Shown here in pieces: positions 21,848-33,864 of a DNA stretch of 64,000 nt. A program made the position numbers and the translations under genes. This DNA comes from Cladocopium goreaui (taxonomy: Eukaryota > Sar > Dinophyceae > Suessiales > Symbiodiniaceae). The notes beneath the pieces were generated by a model. It did not search any database, was not told the DNA's origin, and saw nothing but the letters and a program-made list of their open reading frames with translations. The stretch is taken from the NCBI GenBank assembly GCA_947184155.2, contig CAMXCT020002727.1:1-64000 (forward strand). Direction: 5' to 3'. The stretch's first letter is position 1; every line of letters starts with the position of its first letter.

Positions 21848-21941
21848 CCCCATAGGATCCATGGTGCTGCTATATATGGTAACATTTACCTATATACCCC
21901 CAATGTTATATAGCATATATGCCATACATGGATCCTATGGG
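21848..21941. mobile_element. Family D MITE-like element, copy 3
   Basis: CCCCATAGGATCCATGGTGC to ACATGGATCCTATGGG, flanked by ATT (21845-21847, 21942-21944). It lies between two - strand coding-like stretches, so it is probably inside an intron. Confidence 0.8.
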
Positions 21942-21944
21942 ATT

Positions 21945-22155
21945 TGTTGTTGGTCGTTTGAGCCCAGCTTGTCCGGCTTGCCATTGGTGCCTGTCCACCT
22001 GGCATTGTGGAGCGTGGTGCCTTCGTTCGTGCTTCATGATGCCTGGCCCTTTGGGGGTGCGGGTGCTGCATCTGCGCCTCTTTCGGGCTGGCCGGTGCTT
22101 TTTGTTCGGTTTTCTTTTGTTTGGGGTTGGCTGGGGTTTTGGGCTCTTGTTGGGG
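21945..22155 (-). CDS. Possible Pro/Lys-rich exon
   Basis: The - frame reads PQQEPKTPANPKQKKTEQKA, PASPKEAQMQHPHPQRARHH and TKAPRSTMPGGQAPMASRTS. This is a typical disordered Pro/Lys/Ala-rich linker and more natural than the hydrophobic + frame. CAACAAG is a possible acceptor; the 3' edge lies near the family D element. Function unknown. Confidence 0.35.
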
Positions 22156-22439
22156 GCAGTTGATGGTCAAGATTCGCCCAGAAATCCAAACATTCTGCCG
22201 TCACGGGTCACATTTTGTGGCAAGCTATTGGATCAGTACCATGGTATCTCCTGGTTTTCACACCAGACCTTCATCTTCACCAGTCATATACAGGTAAACT
22301 TAATCCATCCCCACAAGAGGTCTATGATCTGGATACAACCTCAAACAAATGTAACAAATGGCACACACACACAATAAACGCACCTTTTTGCATGTTGATT
22401 TGTCCACTTGCCCATTTGAACCACCAGGCAATCTCATGG

Positions 22440-23211
22440 AGTCTGACATGGGAATGACTCAGTTATATGTTTGAGCATCGTTATCGTTTTTTTTCCTCTT
22501 ATCGTTTTCTCGAGTGAGAACTACATATAGCTAATGGGGGATCATGGCATACTAAACGAATAGGTGCCGGGTTATTATACTCTCCCACATGTACCTGTAA
22601 ACTAATTTGATTATTCTCAACTATATACATTTTATATCTATCTATCTATGTATGTATCCATAAGTATATATAACATCATTATATGTATTACATTAATTAA
22701 TAGATTGATTATTATATATCATAACCAATAACTTAATATAAAATTTCTTTTGATTAGATAATTACTATGTATCATTATATCGATTAATTAAATTTTCCTT
22801 AACCATCCGATCTTCCTATCTGGGCTCCGTCCGATCTTCGATCACCTCAGGCATCGTCTCCTGCCCATTCTTCCGATGCGTGAGATGATCAAATTGAGAT
22901 ATAAATCGAAAACAATAGACAATAATCAGCTAATTTGTTTAAAAAAATGGGATATTAAATTCAGAGATAAATCTAGTTAATAAAAAATCATATCTGAATG
23001 TAAGCTATATCATGATCCCAATGAAATGTTAAGTCTGTCCTCATGATATTGGAGTGAAATGGCCATAAATTGGAGAGAAATATGTGATAATGTGGTTGCA
23101 ACGAAAACCCTACACAATTCCAAATTTGGAGAGAAATCCGTGGCATCATTTCTGCCCCCAACTGGTGGCTTATTCCATGATATTGGAGTTAAAACTTGCA
23201 TAGACTGGACT
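22440..23211. other. AT-rich non-coding stretch
   Basis: Low-GC DNA with short TATCTATC and TATA tracts and no splice-bounded coding frame. Nothing more recognised. Confidence 0.5.
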
Positions 23212-23315
23212 TACCCTCTGATAAACTAACATAGCTATGGAAAATCACCATTTTTAATGGGAAAATCCACTATTAATGGCCATGTTCAATAGCTACGCTA
23301 AATTACCAGAGGGTA
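23212..23315. mobile_element. Family A element with shared left flank
   Basis: TACCCTCTGATAAACTAACA to TAAATTACCAGAGGGTA. The 21 bases at its left edge, AACTTGCATAGACTGGACTTA including the TA, also precede the copy at 51104, though the right flanks differ. Confidence 0.85.
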
Positions 23316-23955
23316 ACATGAAATTTCAAAATGTATGGCATTTCATGGCCATACTTTGGGATATCTCCCAGACACACCCGCATCTTCCAAACTTTGAGTG
23401 GTTCAACTCTACTGGAAGCAATGCAAACTGGAGTAGAGCTGTCCATCGCAAAAAACGGACGATTTTACATTCCGTGGAACGTGGTTTGAAATTAATTGAA
23501 TAAACAAGAAATGATATCATAACTATCATAGCATGATTTGAACTCATTTGAACATACTTTTCAGCCTTTTCCACATCCAAAGAAAACAATCACATCCGTC
23601 TTTCCCACTTTCTTGAAACACCGGCATCATGGGTTTGTATGAAAACATTGCATCATGTGTCCTATTGAAATAGGTTGAAACAATTCGACATATACTGCAT
23701 GAAATATATTCTTACTGGTGCTAAACGCAGGGAATTTTCGGGAATGATCCATAATCACTAGTAATAATCATCCCACAACCCCCAGCAACCCATCCATTCC
23801 CTACGTAAAACGCACCAATAAGAATATACTGAAATTGCCACTTTAGATCATTTTCCCCATTGAAATAGCCATGGTTTCGATCATGTCGAAGCTGAGGCTC
23901 CTCGAAGCTGTTCCTCTCAGTTGCGGCTGCCTGGAGCTGCTGTTAATTTGAATTA

Positions 23956-24079
23956 TACTTGGTGGCTCATCCCACTTAGTAAGTAGGTTATAACCCCAGT
24001 TATAAGTGGATTAACCCTACTTATCCCATTTACAACTGGGGTTATAACCTACTTACTAAGTGGGATGAGCCACCAAGTA
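23956..24079. mobile_element. Family K long palindrome
   Basis: TACTTGGTGGCTCATCCCAC at the left is the exact complement of the right end, and the arms pair for about 40-45 bases with a short centre. The DNA could form a long hairpin. It is the only copy seen here. Confidence 0.8.
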
Positions 24080-24839
24080 GCTTCTTTGATAGCCAATTAT
24101 TCGCAATTATCTTTAAATAGCCAATACACATCTAGCAAAAAATTGAAGCTTCTTTGATAGCCAAGTTGGATTTAATATTAGAAGGGGCCAATTTTGGATA
24201 GTTTATGTGTGTGTAGTAAATCTCACACTAAAATCTTACGTAAAATGTTATGTGATGATTTATCGGAGTGTAGGTAAATCAATTACAATATTTGCGTCGG
24301 TATTTGGATGAATTATGATAATTCAGAACATTCAACAATTTGAACAAGCTCATTATGGGATTGTGGGATATTAATAATAACAAGTAGTAGTGTGATTATC
24401 ATGTTATTAGTCGTTATTATGGGATGATACCACCATAGCAAAGCCTAAAAACTATGGGATAATTTGCCCAAAAAATGAAAAATCATAATTCATTGGATGA
24501 TTAATCCATAATAACCCATCGTCATGTTCTCCGATGATTCCTCATCCACCATCGGAACAACCAGGTCGTCGTTGTTCGGTCCCACCTCTGTGCGCCAGCC
24601 ACTTCGAGGGGAAACCTGCCAGCAGGCTTATGGGACCAGAAATGTTAGGATTAATGATGGGTTTAACCATTAATTAAGACTAATCCATCATTACTCCTAA
24701 CATTTCCATCATGGGACTAATCCTAACCCAATGATTATAGGATTAATGATGGACTAAGATTAATGATGTTTACTCTTAACCTTCTAATTATGGGATTTGA
24801 AACTATATGGAAGATCATGGGACGATGTATATCTACATA
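24080..24839. other. AT-rich non-coding stretch with short repeats
   Basis: Contains a direct repeat GCTTCTTTGATAGCCAA (near 24080 and 24150) and a loose inverted/direct repeat block around 24648-24775 built from GGATTAATGATGG and TAATCCATCATTA. No coding island seen. Confidence 0.5.
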
Positions 24840-24956
24840 TACCCTCTGGTTATGACTAACAGTTTGCCATGGAAGCCATGGCCCATAGAAATAGATGGTT
24901 TACCTATTAATAGCATGGTGATTTTCCATGGCTATGTTAGTCATAACCAGATGGTA
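24840..24956. mobile_element. Family A/H element
   Basis: TACCCTCTGGTTATGACTAA to AGTCATAACCAGATGGTA, TA on both sides. It belongs to the H subfamily, whose ends continue TTATGACTAAC. Confidence 0.8.
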
Positions 24957-26359
24957 GGATTAATGTTTAGTCTTAACCTGCTAATTATTGGGCTACCTAA
25001 TTTTGACCCATACCCATGGCTATAATTTATTCCGTAGAATGAGTAAATTCTACAATCCATGCTGTGTTGTTTGCTTGAATGTGCAGATTTTTTTACACAT
25101 CTGAGATGGACAGAATTCCAAAGAATGTTGATACATCTACGTGACATATACACATTATTGAACATTGGAATATACAGAATGGACGTCACTTCTTACATGA
25201 AAATCTAGACGTATATTGAGATCTACACACATTAATGGGATGTAAGGGTGTAAATGGATAGATTTCTATATCTACATGGCGAGCTCATGGGATATGTTTT
25301 TTGTTCAACAAATGGAGGTGCAGTATACGGGAGATAATGGAAGATAATGGGAATATCATGCTAGCCCCAAATAACCATTGAATAATGGGGTAGCCTGCTT
25401 TCAGACGAAGGCAAATCGATCTTGTCTAAACATATTACACACGCATTACTATTCTCCAAAACCCATTTTTTTATCATTCCTTTTAAAGGGGGTCAATGAA
25501 CAATATATATATAACATCATCTAATACCACCTCATTTATAATCCCATTGTATATTTGGTAACTAATCTCTTCAAATCACACTCTTGGTTTCCCTTTTGCT
25601 GTCCTGTTTGGATATCTAGGCTGTGCGGCAGTGTCTTGTCTCCTAGGCTTCACTCAAATGTAAGAAACTTATGATGATTGCAGTTGAGCGTTGGAAAGGT
25701 TAAGCATGTACAGTAGAATACAAAGGAATATATTTTATATTCTTGAGAATATGATATCATATATTATTCAACGTATATTAAATTAGCATTCCTTCGTATA
25801 TTAATATAAATATCATATCAAGATAATATCTTCTCGAGAATACTACGGAATGCACACACTCGCCACAAATGCTTTTCTGCACGCATGGTCTGTGCTTTAA
25901 TCCATCAACACAAACCAGTCGCAAAGCAGCCTTAGTTGATGGAGTAAACTTAGTTTTCGAAACTTCTCCAAAGGTATTCCTAAACAACTGATTGATAAAT
26001 TCCGCCTTTGCAAGCTCCTGTTAACTAGATTCTCAGCCGAACAACGCCCCGCCCAATCTTCCAATATCTTCCACACCGCCTGCCCCTCTTGTTTTGCCTC
26101 TGGCAAGGTTGATGAAGGTTGACAACTTGGGGGTGCAGGAGTGGTTATGATTCTAATGACTCTAATCTCCGTGAGATGGGATATAACCCCAACAAGTACA
26201 ACTTACAACCCACTTATTGGTGGAACTGCACCCTACAGTTGGTGACGTGGAAATTCCCTGGCCGTCATCATCTTAATACTACTTCGGCTACTGTGCCAAA
26301 TGCTGGGTAGTATAGCAAACCATTGGATTTTAGAATTTCGACTCACGTGTTGGAAATGT
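24957..26359. other. Non-coding stretch
   Basis: Mostly AT-rich. Short open frames near 25.9-26.1 kb on both strands carry no recognisable domain or paired splice sites. Confidence 0.4.
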
Positions 26360-26361
26360 TG

Positions 26362-26600
26362 CCTCACAATATATATATAATGTATATATATATATATGTA
26401 TATATATATATGTATATATATATATGTATGTATATATATATGTATATATGTATGTATATATATATATATATTTATGTATGTATATATATATGTATATATA
26501 TATATGTATACATGTATGTATATATATATGTATATATATATATGTATATGTGTATATATATACATGTGTATATATTATATACACATACTAATATATACTA
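26362..26600. repeat. TATATATGTA microsatellite
   Basis: About 240 bases of alternating TATA/TATG/TACA. It produces Tyr/Ile frames on both strands that are not genes. Confidence 0.95.
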
Positions 26601-27167
26601 ACTATACACACCCACATCAGTATGTCAATATCATGTACTGGATCCAGGGACCCCTTGCTGCGAACTTGCGGGCGCCTTGTTGGCACTGGCCATGAGGCTG
26701 CCAACGCGGAAAACCTGGGAAACAAGCGGAAGCATGGCAACTTTACATTGGAATAAGTGATTACTTAGAATAAGTATGTTGACATACTTGGAATGTGCCA
26801 ATACTTGGTGATATACTTGGAATATTGGAATTTGATTGTGAAATACTTGGTGATATAATATGAAATACTTGCAATATGATCGGATCTGTAGTGGTGCTTA
26901 TAAAGATTTCAGTGGGGATTTATTGTTCTACTTTTTTGGGGATAAGTTTATATCATTTGGTATGACAGAAATGGTGATGGTAATGGGGATTTAAGCATCA
27001 TGTCTACATTTTTCATCATGAAAAAAATGGAATTCATGTGCCAAGTGTCGTACAACAAACCAAAAAACATGTGAGAAACCGTGTTCAAAACCCTCTGTCC
27101 TCCCTTTAGACTGTGCGGTTGAGAACGGGATTACCAGCTCTTCGATTCCGATCATCTCAAATGAAGG
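26601..27167. other. Non-coding stretch
   Basis: Contains short direct repeats of GATATACTTGGAATAT type around 26.78-26.88 kb. No exon recognised. Confidence 0.4.
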
Positions 27168-27278
27168 TACCCTCTGGTAAACGTTAACAAAAAGCTATGG
27201 AAAATCACAATTGTTTATGGGTAAATCCACTATTTCTATGGGCATTTTCAATGGCTATGTTAATTTACCAGAGACGTA
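27168..27278. mobile_element. Family A element
   Basis: TACCCTCTGGTAAACGTTAA to TAATTTACCAGAGACGTA; the right end has changed. The left edge reads AAG|GTACCC, a donor-like context. Confidence 0.8.
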
Positions 27279-28056
27279 GTATAATCCCCGAACGAACCAT
27301 CAACGAACAGGAGTTTTGAACACTGCTCAAGGCATCTTCCTATTGAGACAATGAAGTAGATTGCCCGGTCGTCTTCCAATCATTTTCTTGATGGAACTGA
27401 TGGAACATGAGAAAAAACACATGCTCCCAGTAGACTCAGTACATTCCCAGGTTCTGGTCGATTAACCGGATTAAGCCATGCTATATGTCATCGACTCAGC
27501 AATTCCAGGTTGAGGAAAAATCCGCTCCTCATCATTGGGATGGCTCTCTTTGTGCTCCAATGCTTCAGCTTTTTTCTGGCCCAATTGGATTTCTTAAATT
27601 ATATATAGGGCAACCCCGACCCCCCAATCCAAGTACGATCATTTTCTAAGGCATCCTGCATGGGACAAACCCACTTGGGATTGGCTGGACCAAACAAATT
27701 TATGATCTCCCCAGTAGCTTCTCTGGTAAATCCTGGAAAATCAAAGGTCACCTTCAGCCCAGATTCAACAATTCGATCCTCACTATATCCCCATCATATC
27801 CCCATCTATCACCAGAAAATGCTGGCTTCTATGAGGTTAAACATGCCAATCCCATTGATATCCCAGTAATTTCAATAAATCCCACACAATAGCTAAGGGA
27901 TATATCCCCATGAAATATCCCGTGTTCACTGGTTCAATTTCCATAAATTCCTTTTCAAAACCTGTTGCACATCATATTGAACCTGTTGAACTATATTAAA
28001 CTATCCACAGTTCTTCCAAATACTTAAAGGTTATATCATATCATATGTATATACTA

Positions 28057-28181
28057 TATATCTGGGTAAATTACAGTATTTCACTAACCTGAATCTTGCG
28101 GCCATGTGGGGATGATTTCACTTATTAACCATCATCTATGGTGAGGTCGTAGTGAGGTTGTTATCAAATTTACCCAGATAT
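28057..28181. mobile_element. Family J element, copy 1
   Basis: ATATCTGGGTAAATTACAG pairs with CAAATTTACCCAGATAT. The interior CATGTGGGGATGATTTCAC and TATTAACCATCAT match a second copy cut by the right window edge at 63917-64000. Confidence 0.75.
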
Positions 28182-28182
28182 G

Positions 28183-28289
28183 TACCATCTGGTAAACTAA
28201 CATAACTATGGAACATCACCATTTATGATGGGTAAATCCACTATAAATCACCATTTTCAATAGCAAACTGTTAGATTTACCAGAGGGTA
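28183..28289. mobile_element. Family A element
   Basis: TACCATCTGGTAAACTAACA to TAGATTTACCAGAGGGTA. It lies directly after the family J element. Confidence 0.8.
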
Positions 28290-28312
28290 AATCATATCAA
28301 GACCCCAGATAA

Positions 28313-28347
<35 letters not shown>

Positions 28348-28539
28348 CATACAACATATCCTTCCCCTATGGATGGTTTATTTCATGGAAAACCCATCTG
28401 GTTATTTAACACGTCTTTCCCACGTCTCGGACGCTGTGCTGTGCGCCCCGGACGCTGTGCAAGTCTTCGGGATCCAAGACCTTGGACGACTTGGGCTCTG
28501 TGGGCGGTTTGACCGGGCGGATGGAAAAAAAAACATCGT

Positions 28540-28690
28540 TTAAAATGGGTAGAACACATATAAAACGATGTTATACCCATGATAAGTTGGATATATCATA
28601 TATAATCATATATAACATCGATGATAAGTTGGATATATGAATTTAAAATGGTTTATAACATGATATATCCAACTTATCATATAATATTGG
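28540..28690. repeat. AT-rich inverted repeat
   Basis: GATAAGTTGGATATATCAT occurs twice in one direction, and its complement ATGATATATCCAACTTATC follows near 28660. These could pair into hairpins. Further diverged copies extend to about 28.8 kb. Confidence 0.6.
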
Positions 28691-28699
28691 TATATGATA

Positions 28700-30250
28700 A
28701 TTGGATATAATTGGATATATGGGTATAATCATCTAATATTATATCATATTAATGATCCACCACATCATATTATATCCAACTTTATCGTATAATATAACAT
28801 GATATTTTTGAGGATATAATAGGATAAATCAACATATATTTAATATATTATCCATATGGGTAGATATAATATAACACTATAGATAATTTATGGATAAACC
28901 ATGATAAAACTATCTAACATAGGATATTTCATAGCCCTATAGATAATGCATAGATTATTTCGGGATAGGAAATTGCAGTTCCGCGGATATGAATTTTCAC
29001 AATGGCTTGTAGACACCATCATTTTTTTACCATACAACCAACGATTCATGAGATAGATAACAAACAGAGAATGGAAACAAAACCGACGTTCCATGAACAT
29101 TTTCTAGGGAAGAAACGTTCACGTTTTTTTGGATGGACGACAACGTTGGGCGCGTTTTTTTGCATCAGAAATTGGAAGGTCATGGGGCACCAAAAGCCAT
29201 CATTTTATGGAATGCAATGTAATTAGTGGGGCATCCAGATATAAATATGTTGCAACAATGTGATTAGAGTGTGGTACTGGGCCAAGGACTGTTTTCAGTC
29301 CAACCCATACATCCAAAAAACACTCATGATCATGGACAAAAAGTTGTTCATTGAAACAACCAAAAAGGCCTTCCCCCAATATCAGGACATGAGATTTGCA
29401 ATGATGTTAATTACTGATGTTACTTTGATTTGTCCTGGGTCTCATCACAAGACACTCCCATTGACCTCCAATTGAAGTGGACTGATGAACATTGTACTGT
29501 ACAACTTGATTTAGGCTACGGACTAACATGACAAAGACCAATCAGGTTTCAACTCTTCATACAGAAAGTTCATTGCACGTAAAACAACCTGCATTAACAT
29601 GCTAAGAAATAAACAGTTCCTACATGTTCCTACTAGGAGTATCTGAAGTACATGACTTCTCCTCTACTCTCACTTCCAGCAACCACAGGAGGACTGTTTG
29701 TTGGATGCAGTACTTCCCAATTCCACTTGCCCTGTCGTCCTTAGGAGAATCTGCCAATCAGCTTCTTCTCCAATATCTTGACTCTACCTGTAGTGTAATC
29801 TTCCTGCAATTGGATACCAATATATATATATACCAACGACTATACCCCATTATTGTTAAAACCATGTCAAACCCGTTTTGTTGCTGTAGTTTCGTCCACT
29901 TCCACTGAGTTTCAAGCTAACGGGTCGAATATGGACTCTCCAAAATCTTCATCTTCTGATGAGGACGAGTCGGAAAGCCGCGCGTCTTAGGGTTCGGCGA
30001 GACATGACCAGCTGAACTTTGCTGACCAGCTCCAAGTCTTGTCCACAAAAGGTAGAATTCGAAACAGTTGGGCTGTAAAAACTACAACTAACCAGAAGGA
30101 CGTGATAGGATAATGGGACATACATGCAGTCAGAGTGAAAAACATAGTTCAACATGATATTGTAGTATATTATATATATATTATTTCAATATCATTTCTA
30201 TTTTCATGGCTTTGTCCAAGATGGGAGGATTTAAATCTACTCAAAGTTAT
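28700..30250. other. Mostly non-coding stretch
   Basis: No secure exon. A Ser/Asp/Glu-rich frame at 29932-29989 (+, MDSPKSSSSDEDESESRAS, stop) resembles an acidic C-terminus, but the - strand is equally acidic there, so it is noted only. Confidence 0.3.
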
Positions 30251-30251
30251 G

Positions 30252-30407
30252 TCAAGTTGCACCGAAACTCTGAAATGGCTCCGCTCGGCTCCGCTCGGCT
30301 TGCACCGTCACTGCTGAGGGTTTACTGCTGAGTTTCCAGCTGGCAACAGAGACATCCATATCACGTACCAACAGCCTCAGCTGGAATCCCAGGGCGGTGA
30401 TGGCTCC
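30252..30407 (-). CDS. Putative terminal exon, unknown protein
   Basis: Acceptor CCAATTGCCAG leads into GAITALGFQLRLLVRDMDVS and VASWKLSSKPSAVTVQ, ending PFQSFGAT with a TGA at 30252-30254. Alternating hydrophobic residues suggest beta structure. The tail contains a duplicated octamer (GAGCGGAGCCGAGCGGAGCC). Family not recognised. Confidence 0.4.
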   Translation of the reverse strand, partial: GAITALGFQLRLLVRDMDVSVASWKLSSKPSAVTVQAERSRAEPFQSFGAT

Positions 30408-30726
30408 CTGGCAATTGGAATCGATTGAAAGTTCTTTAAGGTTGCTTTTCCAACACATGGAAGACATCAATACTGTAAATATCAATAAATTACAAATTAC
30501 CTTCCATAACTTGTATAGAACTTCAAAAGGGGTATCAACGTTTCAGGCTGCTCAAATTTGTCGAGCTCCGCTGGGCGCCAAGTGACACAGAGGAGGAGCG
30601 TTTTCTTCTTCGAGGAATTCCCTGGAGATCACGCTCAACAGCTGAACCAGCAGCAACAAAACCACAACCACAATAGGAACACAAAAACAATGATGGTTTT
30701 ATGATGGTTTATGATGGTTTTCTGCT

Positions 30727-30800
30727 TGGTGGTGCAATAACCATCTTTAAAAATGATGGAGTTCGTCAATGGGAAAATGATTGTCCCATTATCCCATAAT
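30727..30800. mobile_element. Partial family B element
   Basis: TTGGTGGTGCAATAACCATC and AATGATGGAGTTCGTCAATG match the left half of the copy at 42859. No right end was found, so it is truncated or eroded. Confidence 0.5.
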
Positions 30801-31033
30801 GTTGAGTCCTGATTAGTACCTAGGGTCGCTATTGTGGCAATTTTTTCCAAATTATTCTGAAACTCATGTATTGTTTGGAGGGTTCGCTTTTGTGGCAAAA
30901 CAAAATTGGGAGAGCCCTTTTTTTTGCAAAAAAAACTGTAATTGCTGAGAGGCATTTTTTCTCAAAAACGCTGTAGCTCAGTCAATTTTTTGCTCATCTC
31001 CCTATCTGAGCCTGTAAATGCATCTCTATCTGA

Positions 31034-31990
31034 GTAGGTTTGTTTGCTGGGTTCACTATTGCAGCAAGCTGTGCCAGAGCAGCCCCTGAAGAAGGGAAGC
31101 AAGCCATTTCCAAAATTGCCAAATTCAAACTGCAAGCCTTTCCCAAAAGAACCAATCCCTTATTAAACCCTTATTAAAGAACAGCTTTCCCACAATTTTC
31201 CAAGGCCCTGGACCAGTAGAGGCCCCATTTCACTTTAGTAGGTTTGTTTGCTGGGTTCACTATTGCAGCAAGCTGTGCCAGAGCAGCCCCTGAAGAAGGG
31301 AAGCAAGCCATTTCCAAAATTGCCAAATTCAAACTGCAAGCCTTTCCCAAAAGAACCAATCCCTTATTAAACCCTTATTAAAGAACAGCTTTCCCACAAT
31401 TTTCCAAGGCCCTGGACCAGTAGAGGCCCCATTTCACTTTAGTAGGTTTGTTTGCTGGGTTCACTATTGCAGCAAGCTGTGCCAGAGCAGCCCCTGAAGA
31501 AGGGAAGCAAGCCATTTCCAAAATTGCCAAATTCAAACTGCAAGCCTTTCCCAAAAGAACCAATCCCTTATTAAACCCTTATTAAAGAACAGCTTTCCCA
31601 CAATTTTCCAAGGCCCTGGACCAGTAGAGGCCCCATTTCACTTTAGTAGGTTTGTTTGCTGGGTTCACTATTGCAGCAAGCTGTGCCAGAGCAGCCCCTG
31701 GAAGCCCAGAAGGGAAGCAAGCCTTTTCCAAAATTGCCAAATTCAAACTCCAAGCCTTTCCCAAAGGAGCCAATCCCTTATTAAACCCTTATTAAAGAAC
31801 AGCTTTTCCACAATTTTCCAAGGCCCTGGACCAGGAGAGGCCCCATTTCACTTTAGTAGGTTTGTTTGCTGGGTTCACTATTGCAGCAAGCTGTGCCAGA
31901 GCAGCCCCTGGAAGCCCAGAAGGGAAGCAAGCCTGTTCCAAAATTGCCAAATTCAAACTCCAAGCCTTTCCCAAAGGATATTGAACCCTT
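31034..31990. repeat. 204-bp tandem array, five units
   Basis: Units start with GGTTTGTTTGCTGGGTTCAC at 31037, 31241, 31445, 31649 and 31859, so spacing is 204, 204, 204 and 210. The last step gains six bases (GGAAGCCCAGAAGG variant). The first copies are almost identical, which points to recent expansion. Each unit holds a - strand frame of about 61 codons ending GKAVL and stop. I regard these as repeat by-products. The last unit runs straight into a 9-bp array. Confidence 0.95.
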
Positions 31991-32009
31991 ATTAAAGAAC
32001 AGCTTTTCC

Positions 32010-32519
32010 ACTAGTACTACAAGTACTACAAGTACTACAAGTACTACAAGTACTACAAGTACTACAAGTACTACTACAAGTACTACAAGTACTACAAGTA
32101 CTACAAGTACTACAAGTACTACATGTACTACAAGTACAAGTACCACAAGTACTACAAGTACTACAAGTACTACAAGTACTACAAGTACTACAAGTACTAC
32201 AAGTACTACAAGTACTACAAGTACTACAAGTACTACAAGTACTACAAGTACTACAAGTACTACAAGTACTACAAGTACTACAAGTACTACAAGTACTACA
32301 AGTACTACAAGTACTACAAGTACTACAAGTACTACAAGTACTACAAGTACTACAAGTACTACAAGTACTACAAGTACTACAAGTACTACAAGTACTACAA
32401 GTACTACAAGTACTACAAGTACTACAAGTACTACAAGTACTACAAGTACTACAAGTACTACAAGTACTACAAGTACTACAAGTACTACAAGTACTACAAG
32501 TACTACAAGTACTACAACT
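32010..32519. repeat. TACTACAAG 9-bp array, about 55 copies
   Basis: Nearly perfect 9-base repeats with a few interruptions near 32067, 32123 and 32136. It starts right after AACAGCTTTTCCA, which in the 204-bp units is followed by CAATTTTCC. Reads as Thr/Ser, Tyr/Lys or Val/Leu runs depending on frame. Confidence 0.95.
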
Positions 32520-32689
32520 ACAAATACCTTCATCGGCAAAAAAAAACAATAGTAATTAGATTTCAATTGTAGCCAATTGAAATCCTTACTTAATTGAGGA
32601 TATGTTTTTCTTTTGGGAAGAAATTTTTGACTTTCTACTTTAAAGAGAGTCCAGAAATAGTTTGGGGGGGGGGGGGCCACACACTAATC

Positions 32690-32747
32690 AGGACGCAACA
32701 TTATATGAAATGGAAAATACAAAATTCATGTTTGAAACCACCAACCA
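32690..32747. mobile_element. Partial family B element (right half)
   Basis: ATATGAAATGGAAAATACAA and TTTGAAACCACCAACCAG match the right half of the copy at 42859. The left half is missing. Confidence 0.5.
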
Positions 32748-32899
32748 GAACATCTGCATCTGCAAAAAAGGAGAAAAAATGACCCAGGAAGTCCTTTTTT
32801 AACCCCTTTTCTCCTCCGTATCCCTTTTTTAAATAGGAAATCAATGGAATCAACAAAAATGACCCGTGCTGCACGTCCTCTTCCTTCATCTGCGCGATA

Positions 32900-33750
32900 T
32901 GTTCAGCCCAAGCCAGAAAGACCTATGGATCGGTGAAAAGTGAAGAGACAATACTGAATGTAAATACATGTTTCATAAATATATATATATATAAATATAT
33001 CGAAAATGATTCAGAAAATTGAGACTGATAACTTCAGAAACGGATTTTTATGATGTTTCATGATGTTCCATACACATGGAGAAAACATCAGCACGGTGAA
33101 CGTCGAAAACAACAGCAAACATGTATGATTCCGCGGTAATTACATGGTTACATGGTTTGTTCTACGAAATAGACTGAAATGGACGTTCATTCAGTTCAAA
33201 CGGTCAAAACCCATCATCATACTCCTGCGTGCCAGTCATTGAGTGTCATACCCTCTTCTGCCAGAATTGTCTTCAGTCTATGTCTCAAAGTTAATTATTT
33301 CACAAAAATCACACACAGAAATCAAAGCTAGTTGGTAGTTTCAGCCCCCTGATTTTTTGGGTCAGTATGAGTCAGTTTTGCACTTTGCAGTACTCACGGA
33401 GCTATGCCAGTAGCCAGGTTTACGTGCTGTCACTATGAGTCAATGGGGATTATCATGACTGGTAGGATGGAACATAAAACACATTTCAAAAACCACCAAG
33501 ATTTGCGTTGCAACAGTATCACCGCTTCGAACTGCATCATATCCGCCTCACACATCTCAAACATCGCAAGTGAGCCAAGAAAGTTATCTCCGGTTTTCAC
33601 ATGCCAGACAAATAATATACTGGTTGGTTAAGAATGGAATCACAATTGTGACGGTTAGTTAGAGTTAGTTCATAATTCCCAACGAACCAGCAATTATAAC
33701 CAACCTACATTGACCCATCATCAGGGGTCTATTCAAATATATATGAAATG
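32900..33750. other. Non-coding stretch
   Basis: Mixed AT-rich DNA. A + strand frame at 33404-33631 is open, but it has no domain or matching splice sites. Nothing recognised. Confidence 0.35.
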
Positions 33751-33752
33751 GC

Positions 33753-33864
33753 TACCCTCTGGTAATTTGTTACATAGCTATTGAAAATGGCCATTGATAG
33801 TTAACATTTAGCCATTAAAAAATGTGATTTTCCGTGGCCATGTAAACGTTTTCCAGGCCGGGTA
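33753..33864. mobile_element. Family A element
   Basis: TACCCTCTGGTAATTTGTTA to GTTTTCCAGGCCGGGTA. The right repeat is partly changed; TA at both edges. Confidence 0.75.

Noticed and set aside
21801-22163. Hydrophobic + strand frame of about 120 codons
   Set aside because: It begins inside a family D element, and the opposite strand gives a more natural Pro/Lys-rich linker.
31853-32680. A - strand frame of about 275 codons with a long Val/Leu run
   Set aside because: Translation of the TACTACAAG array; opposite and shifted frames are equally long.
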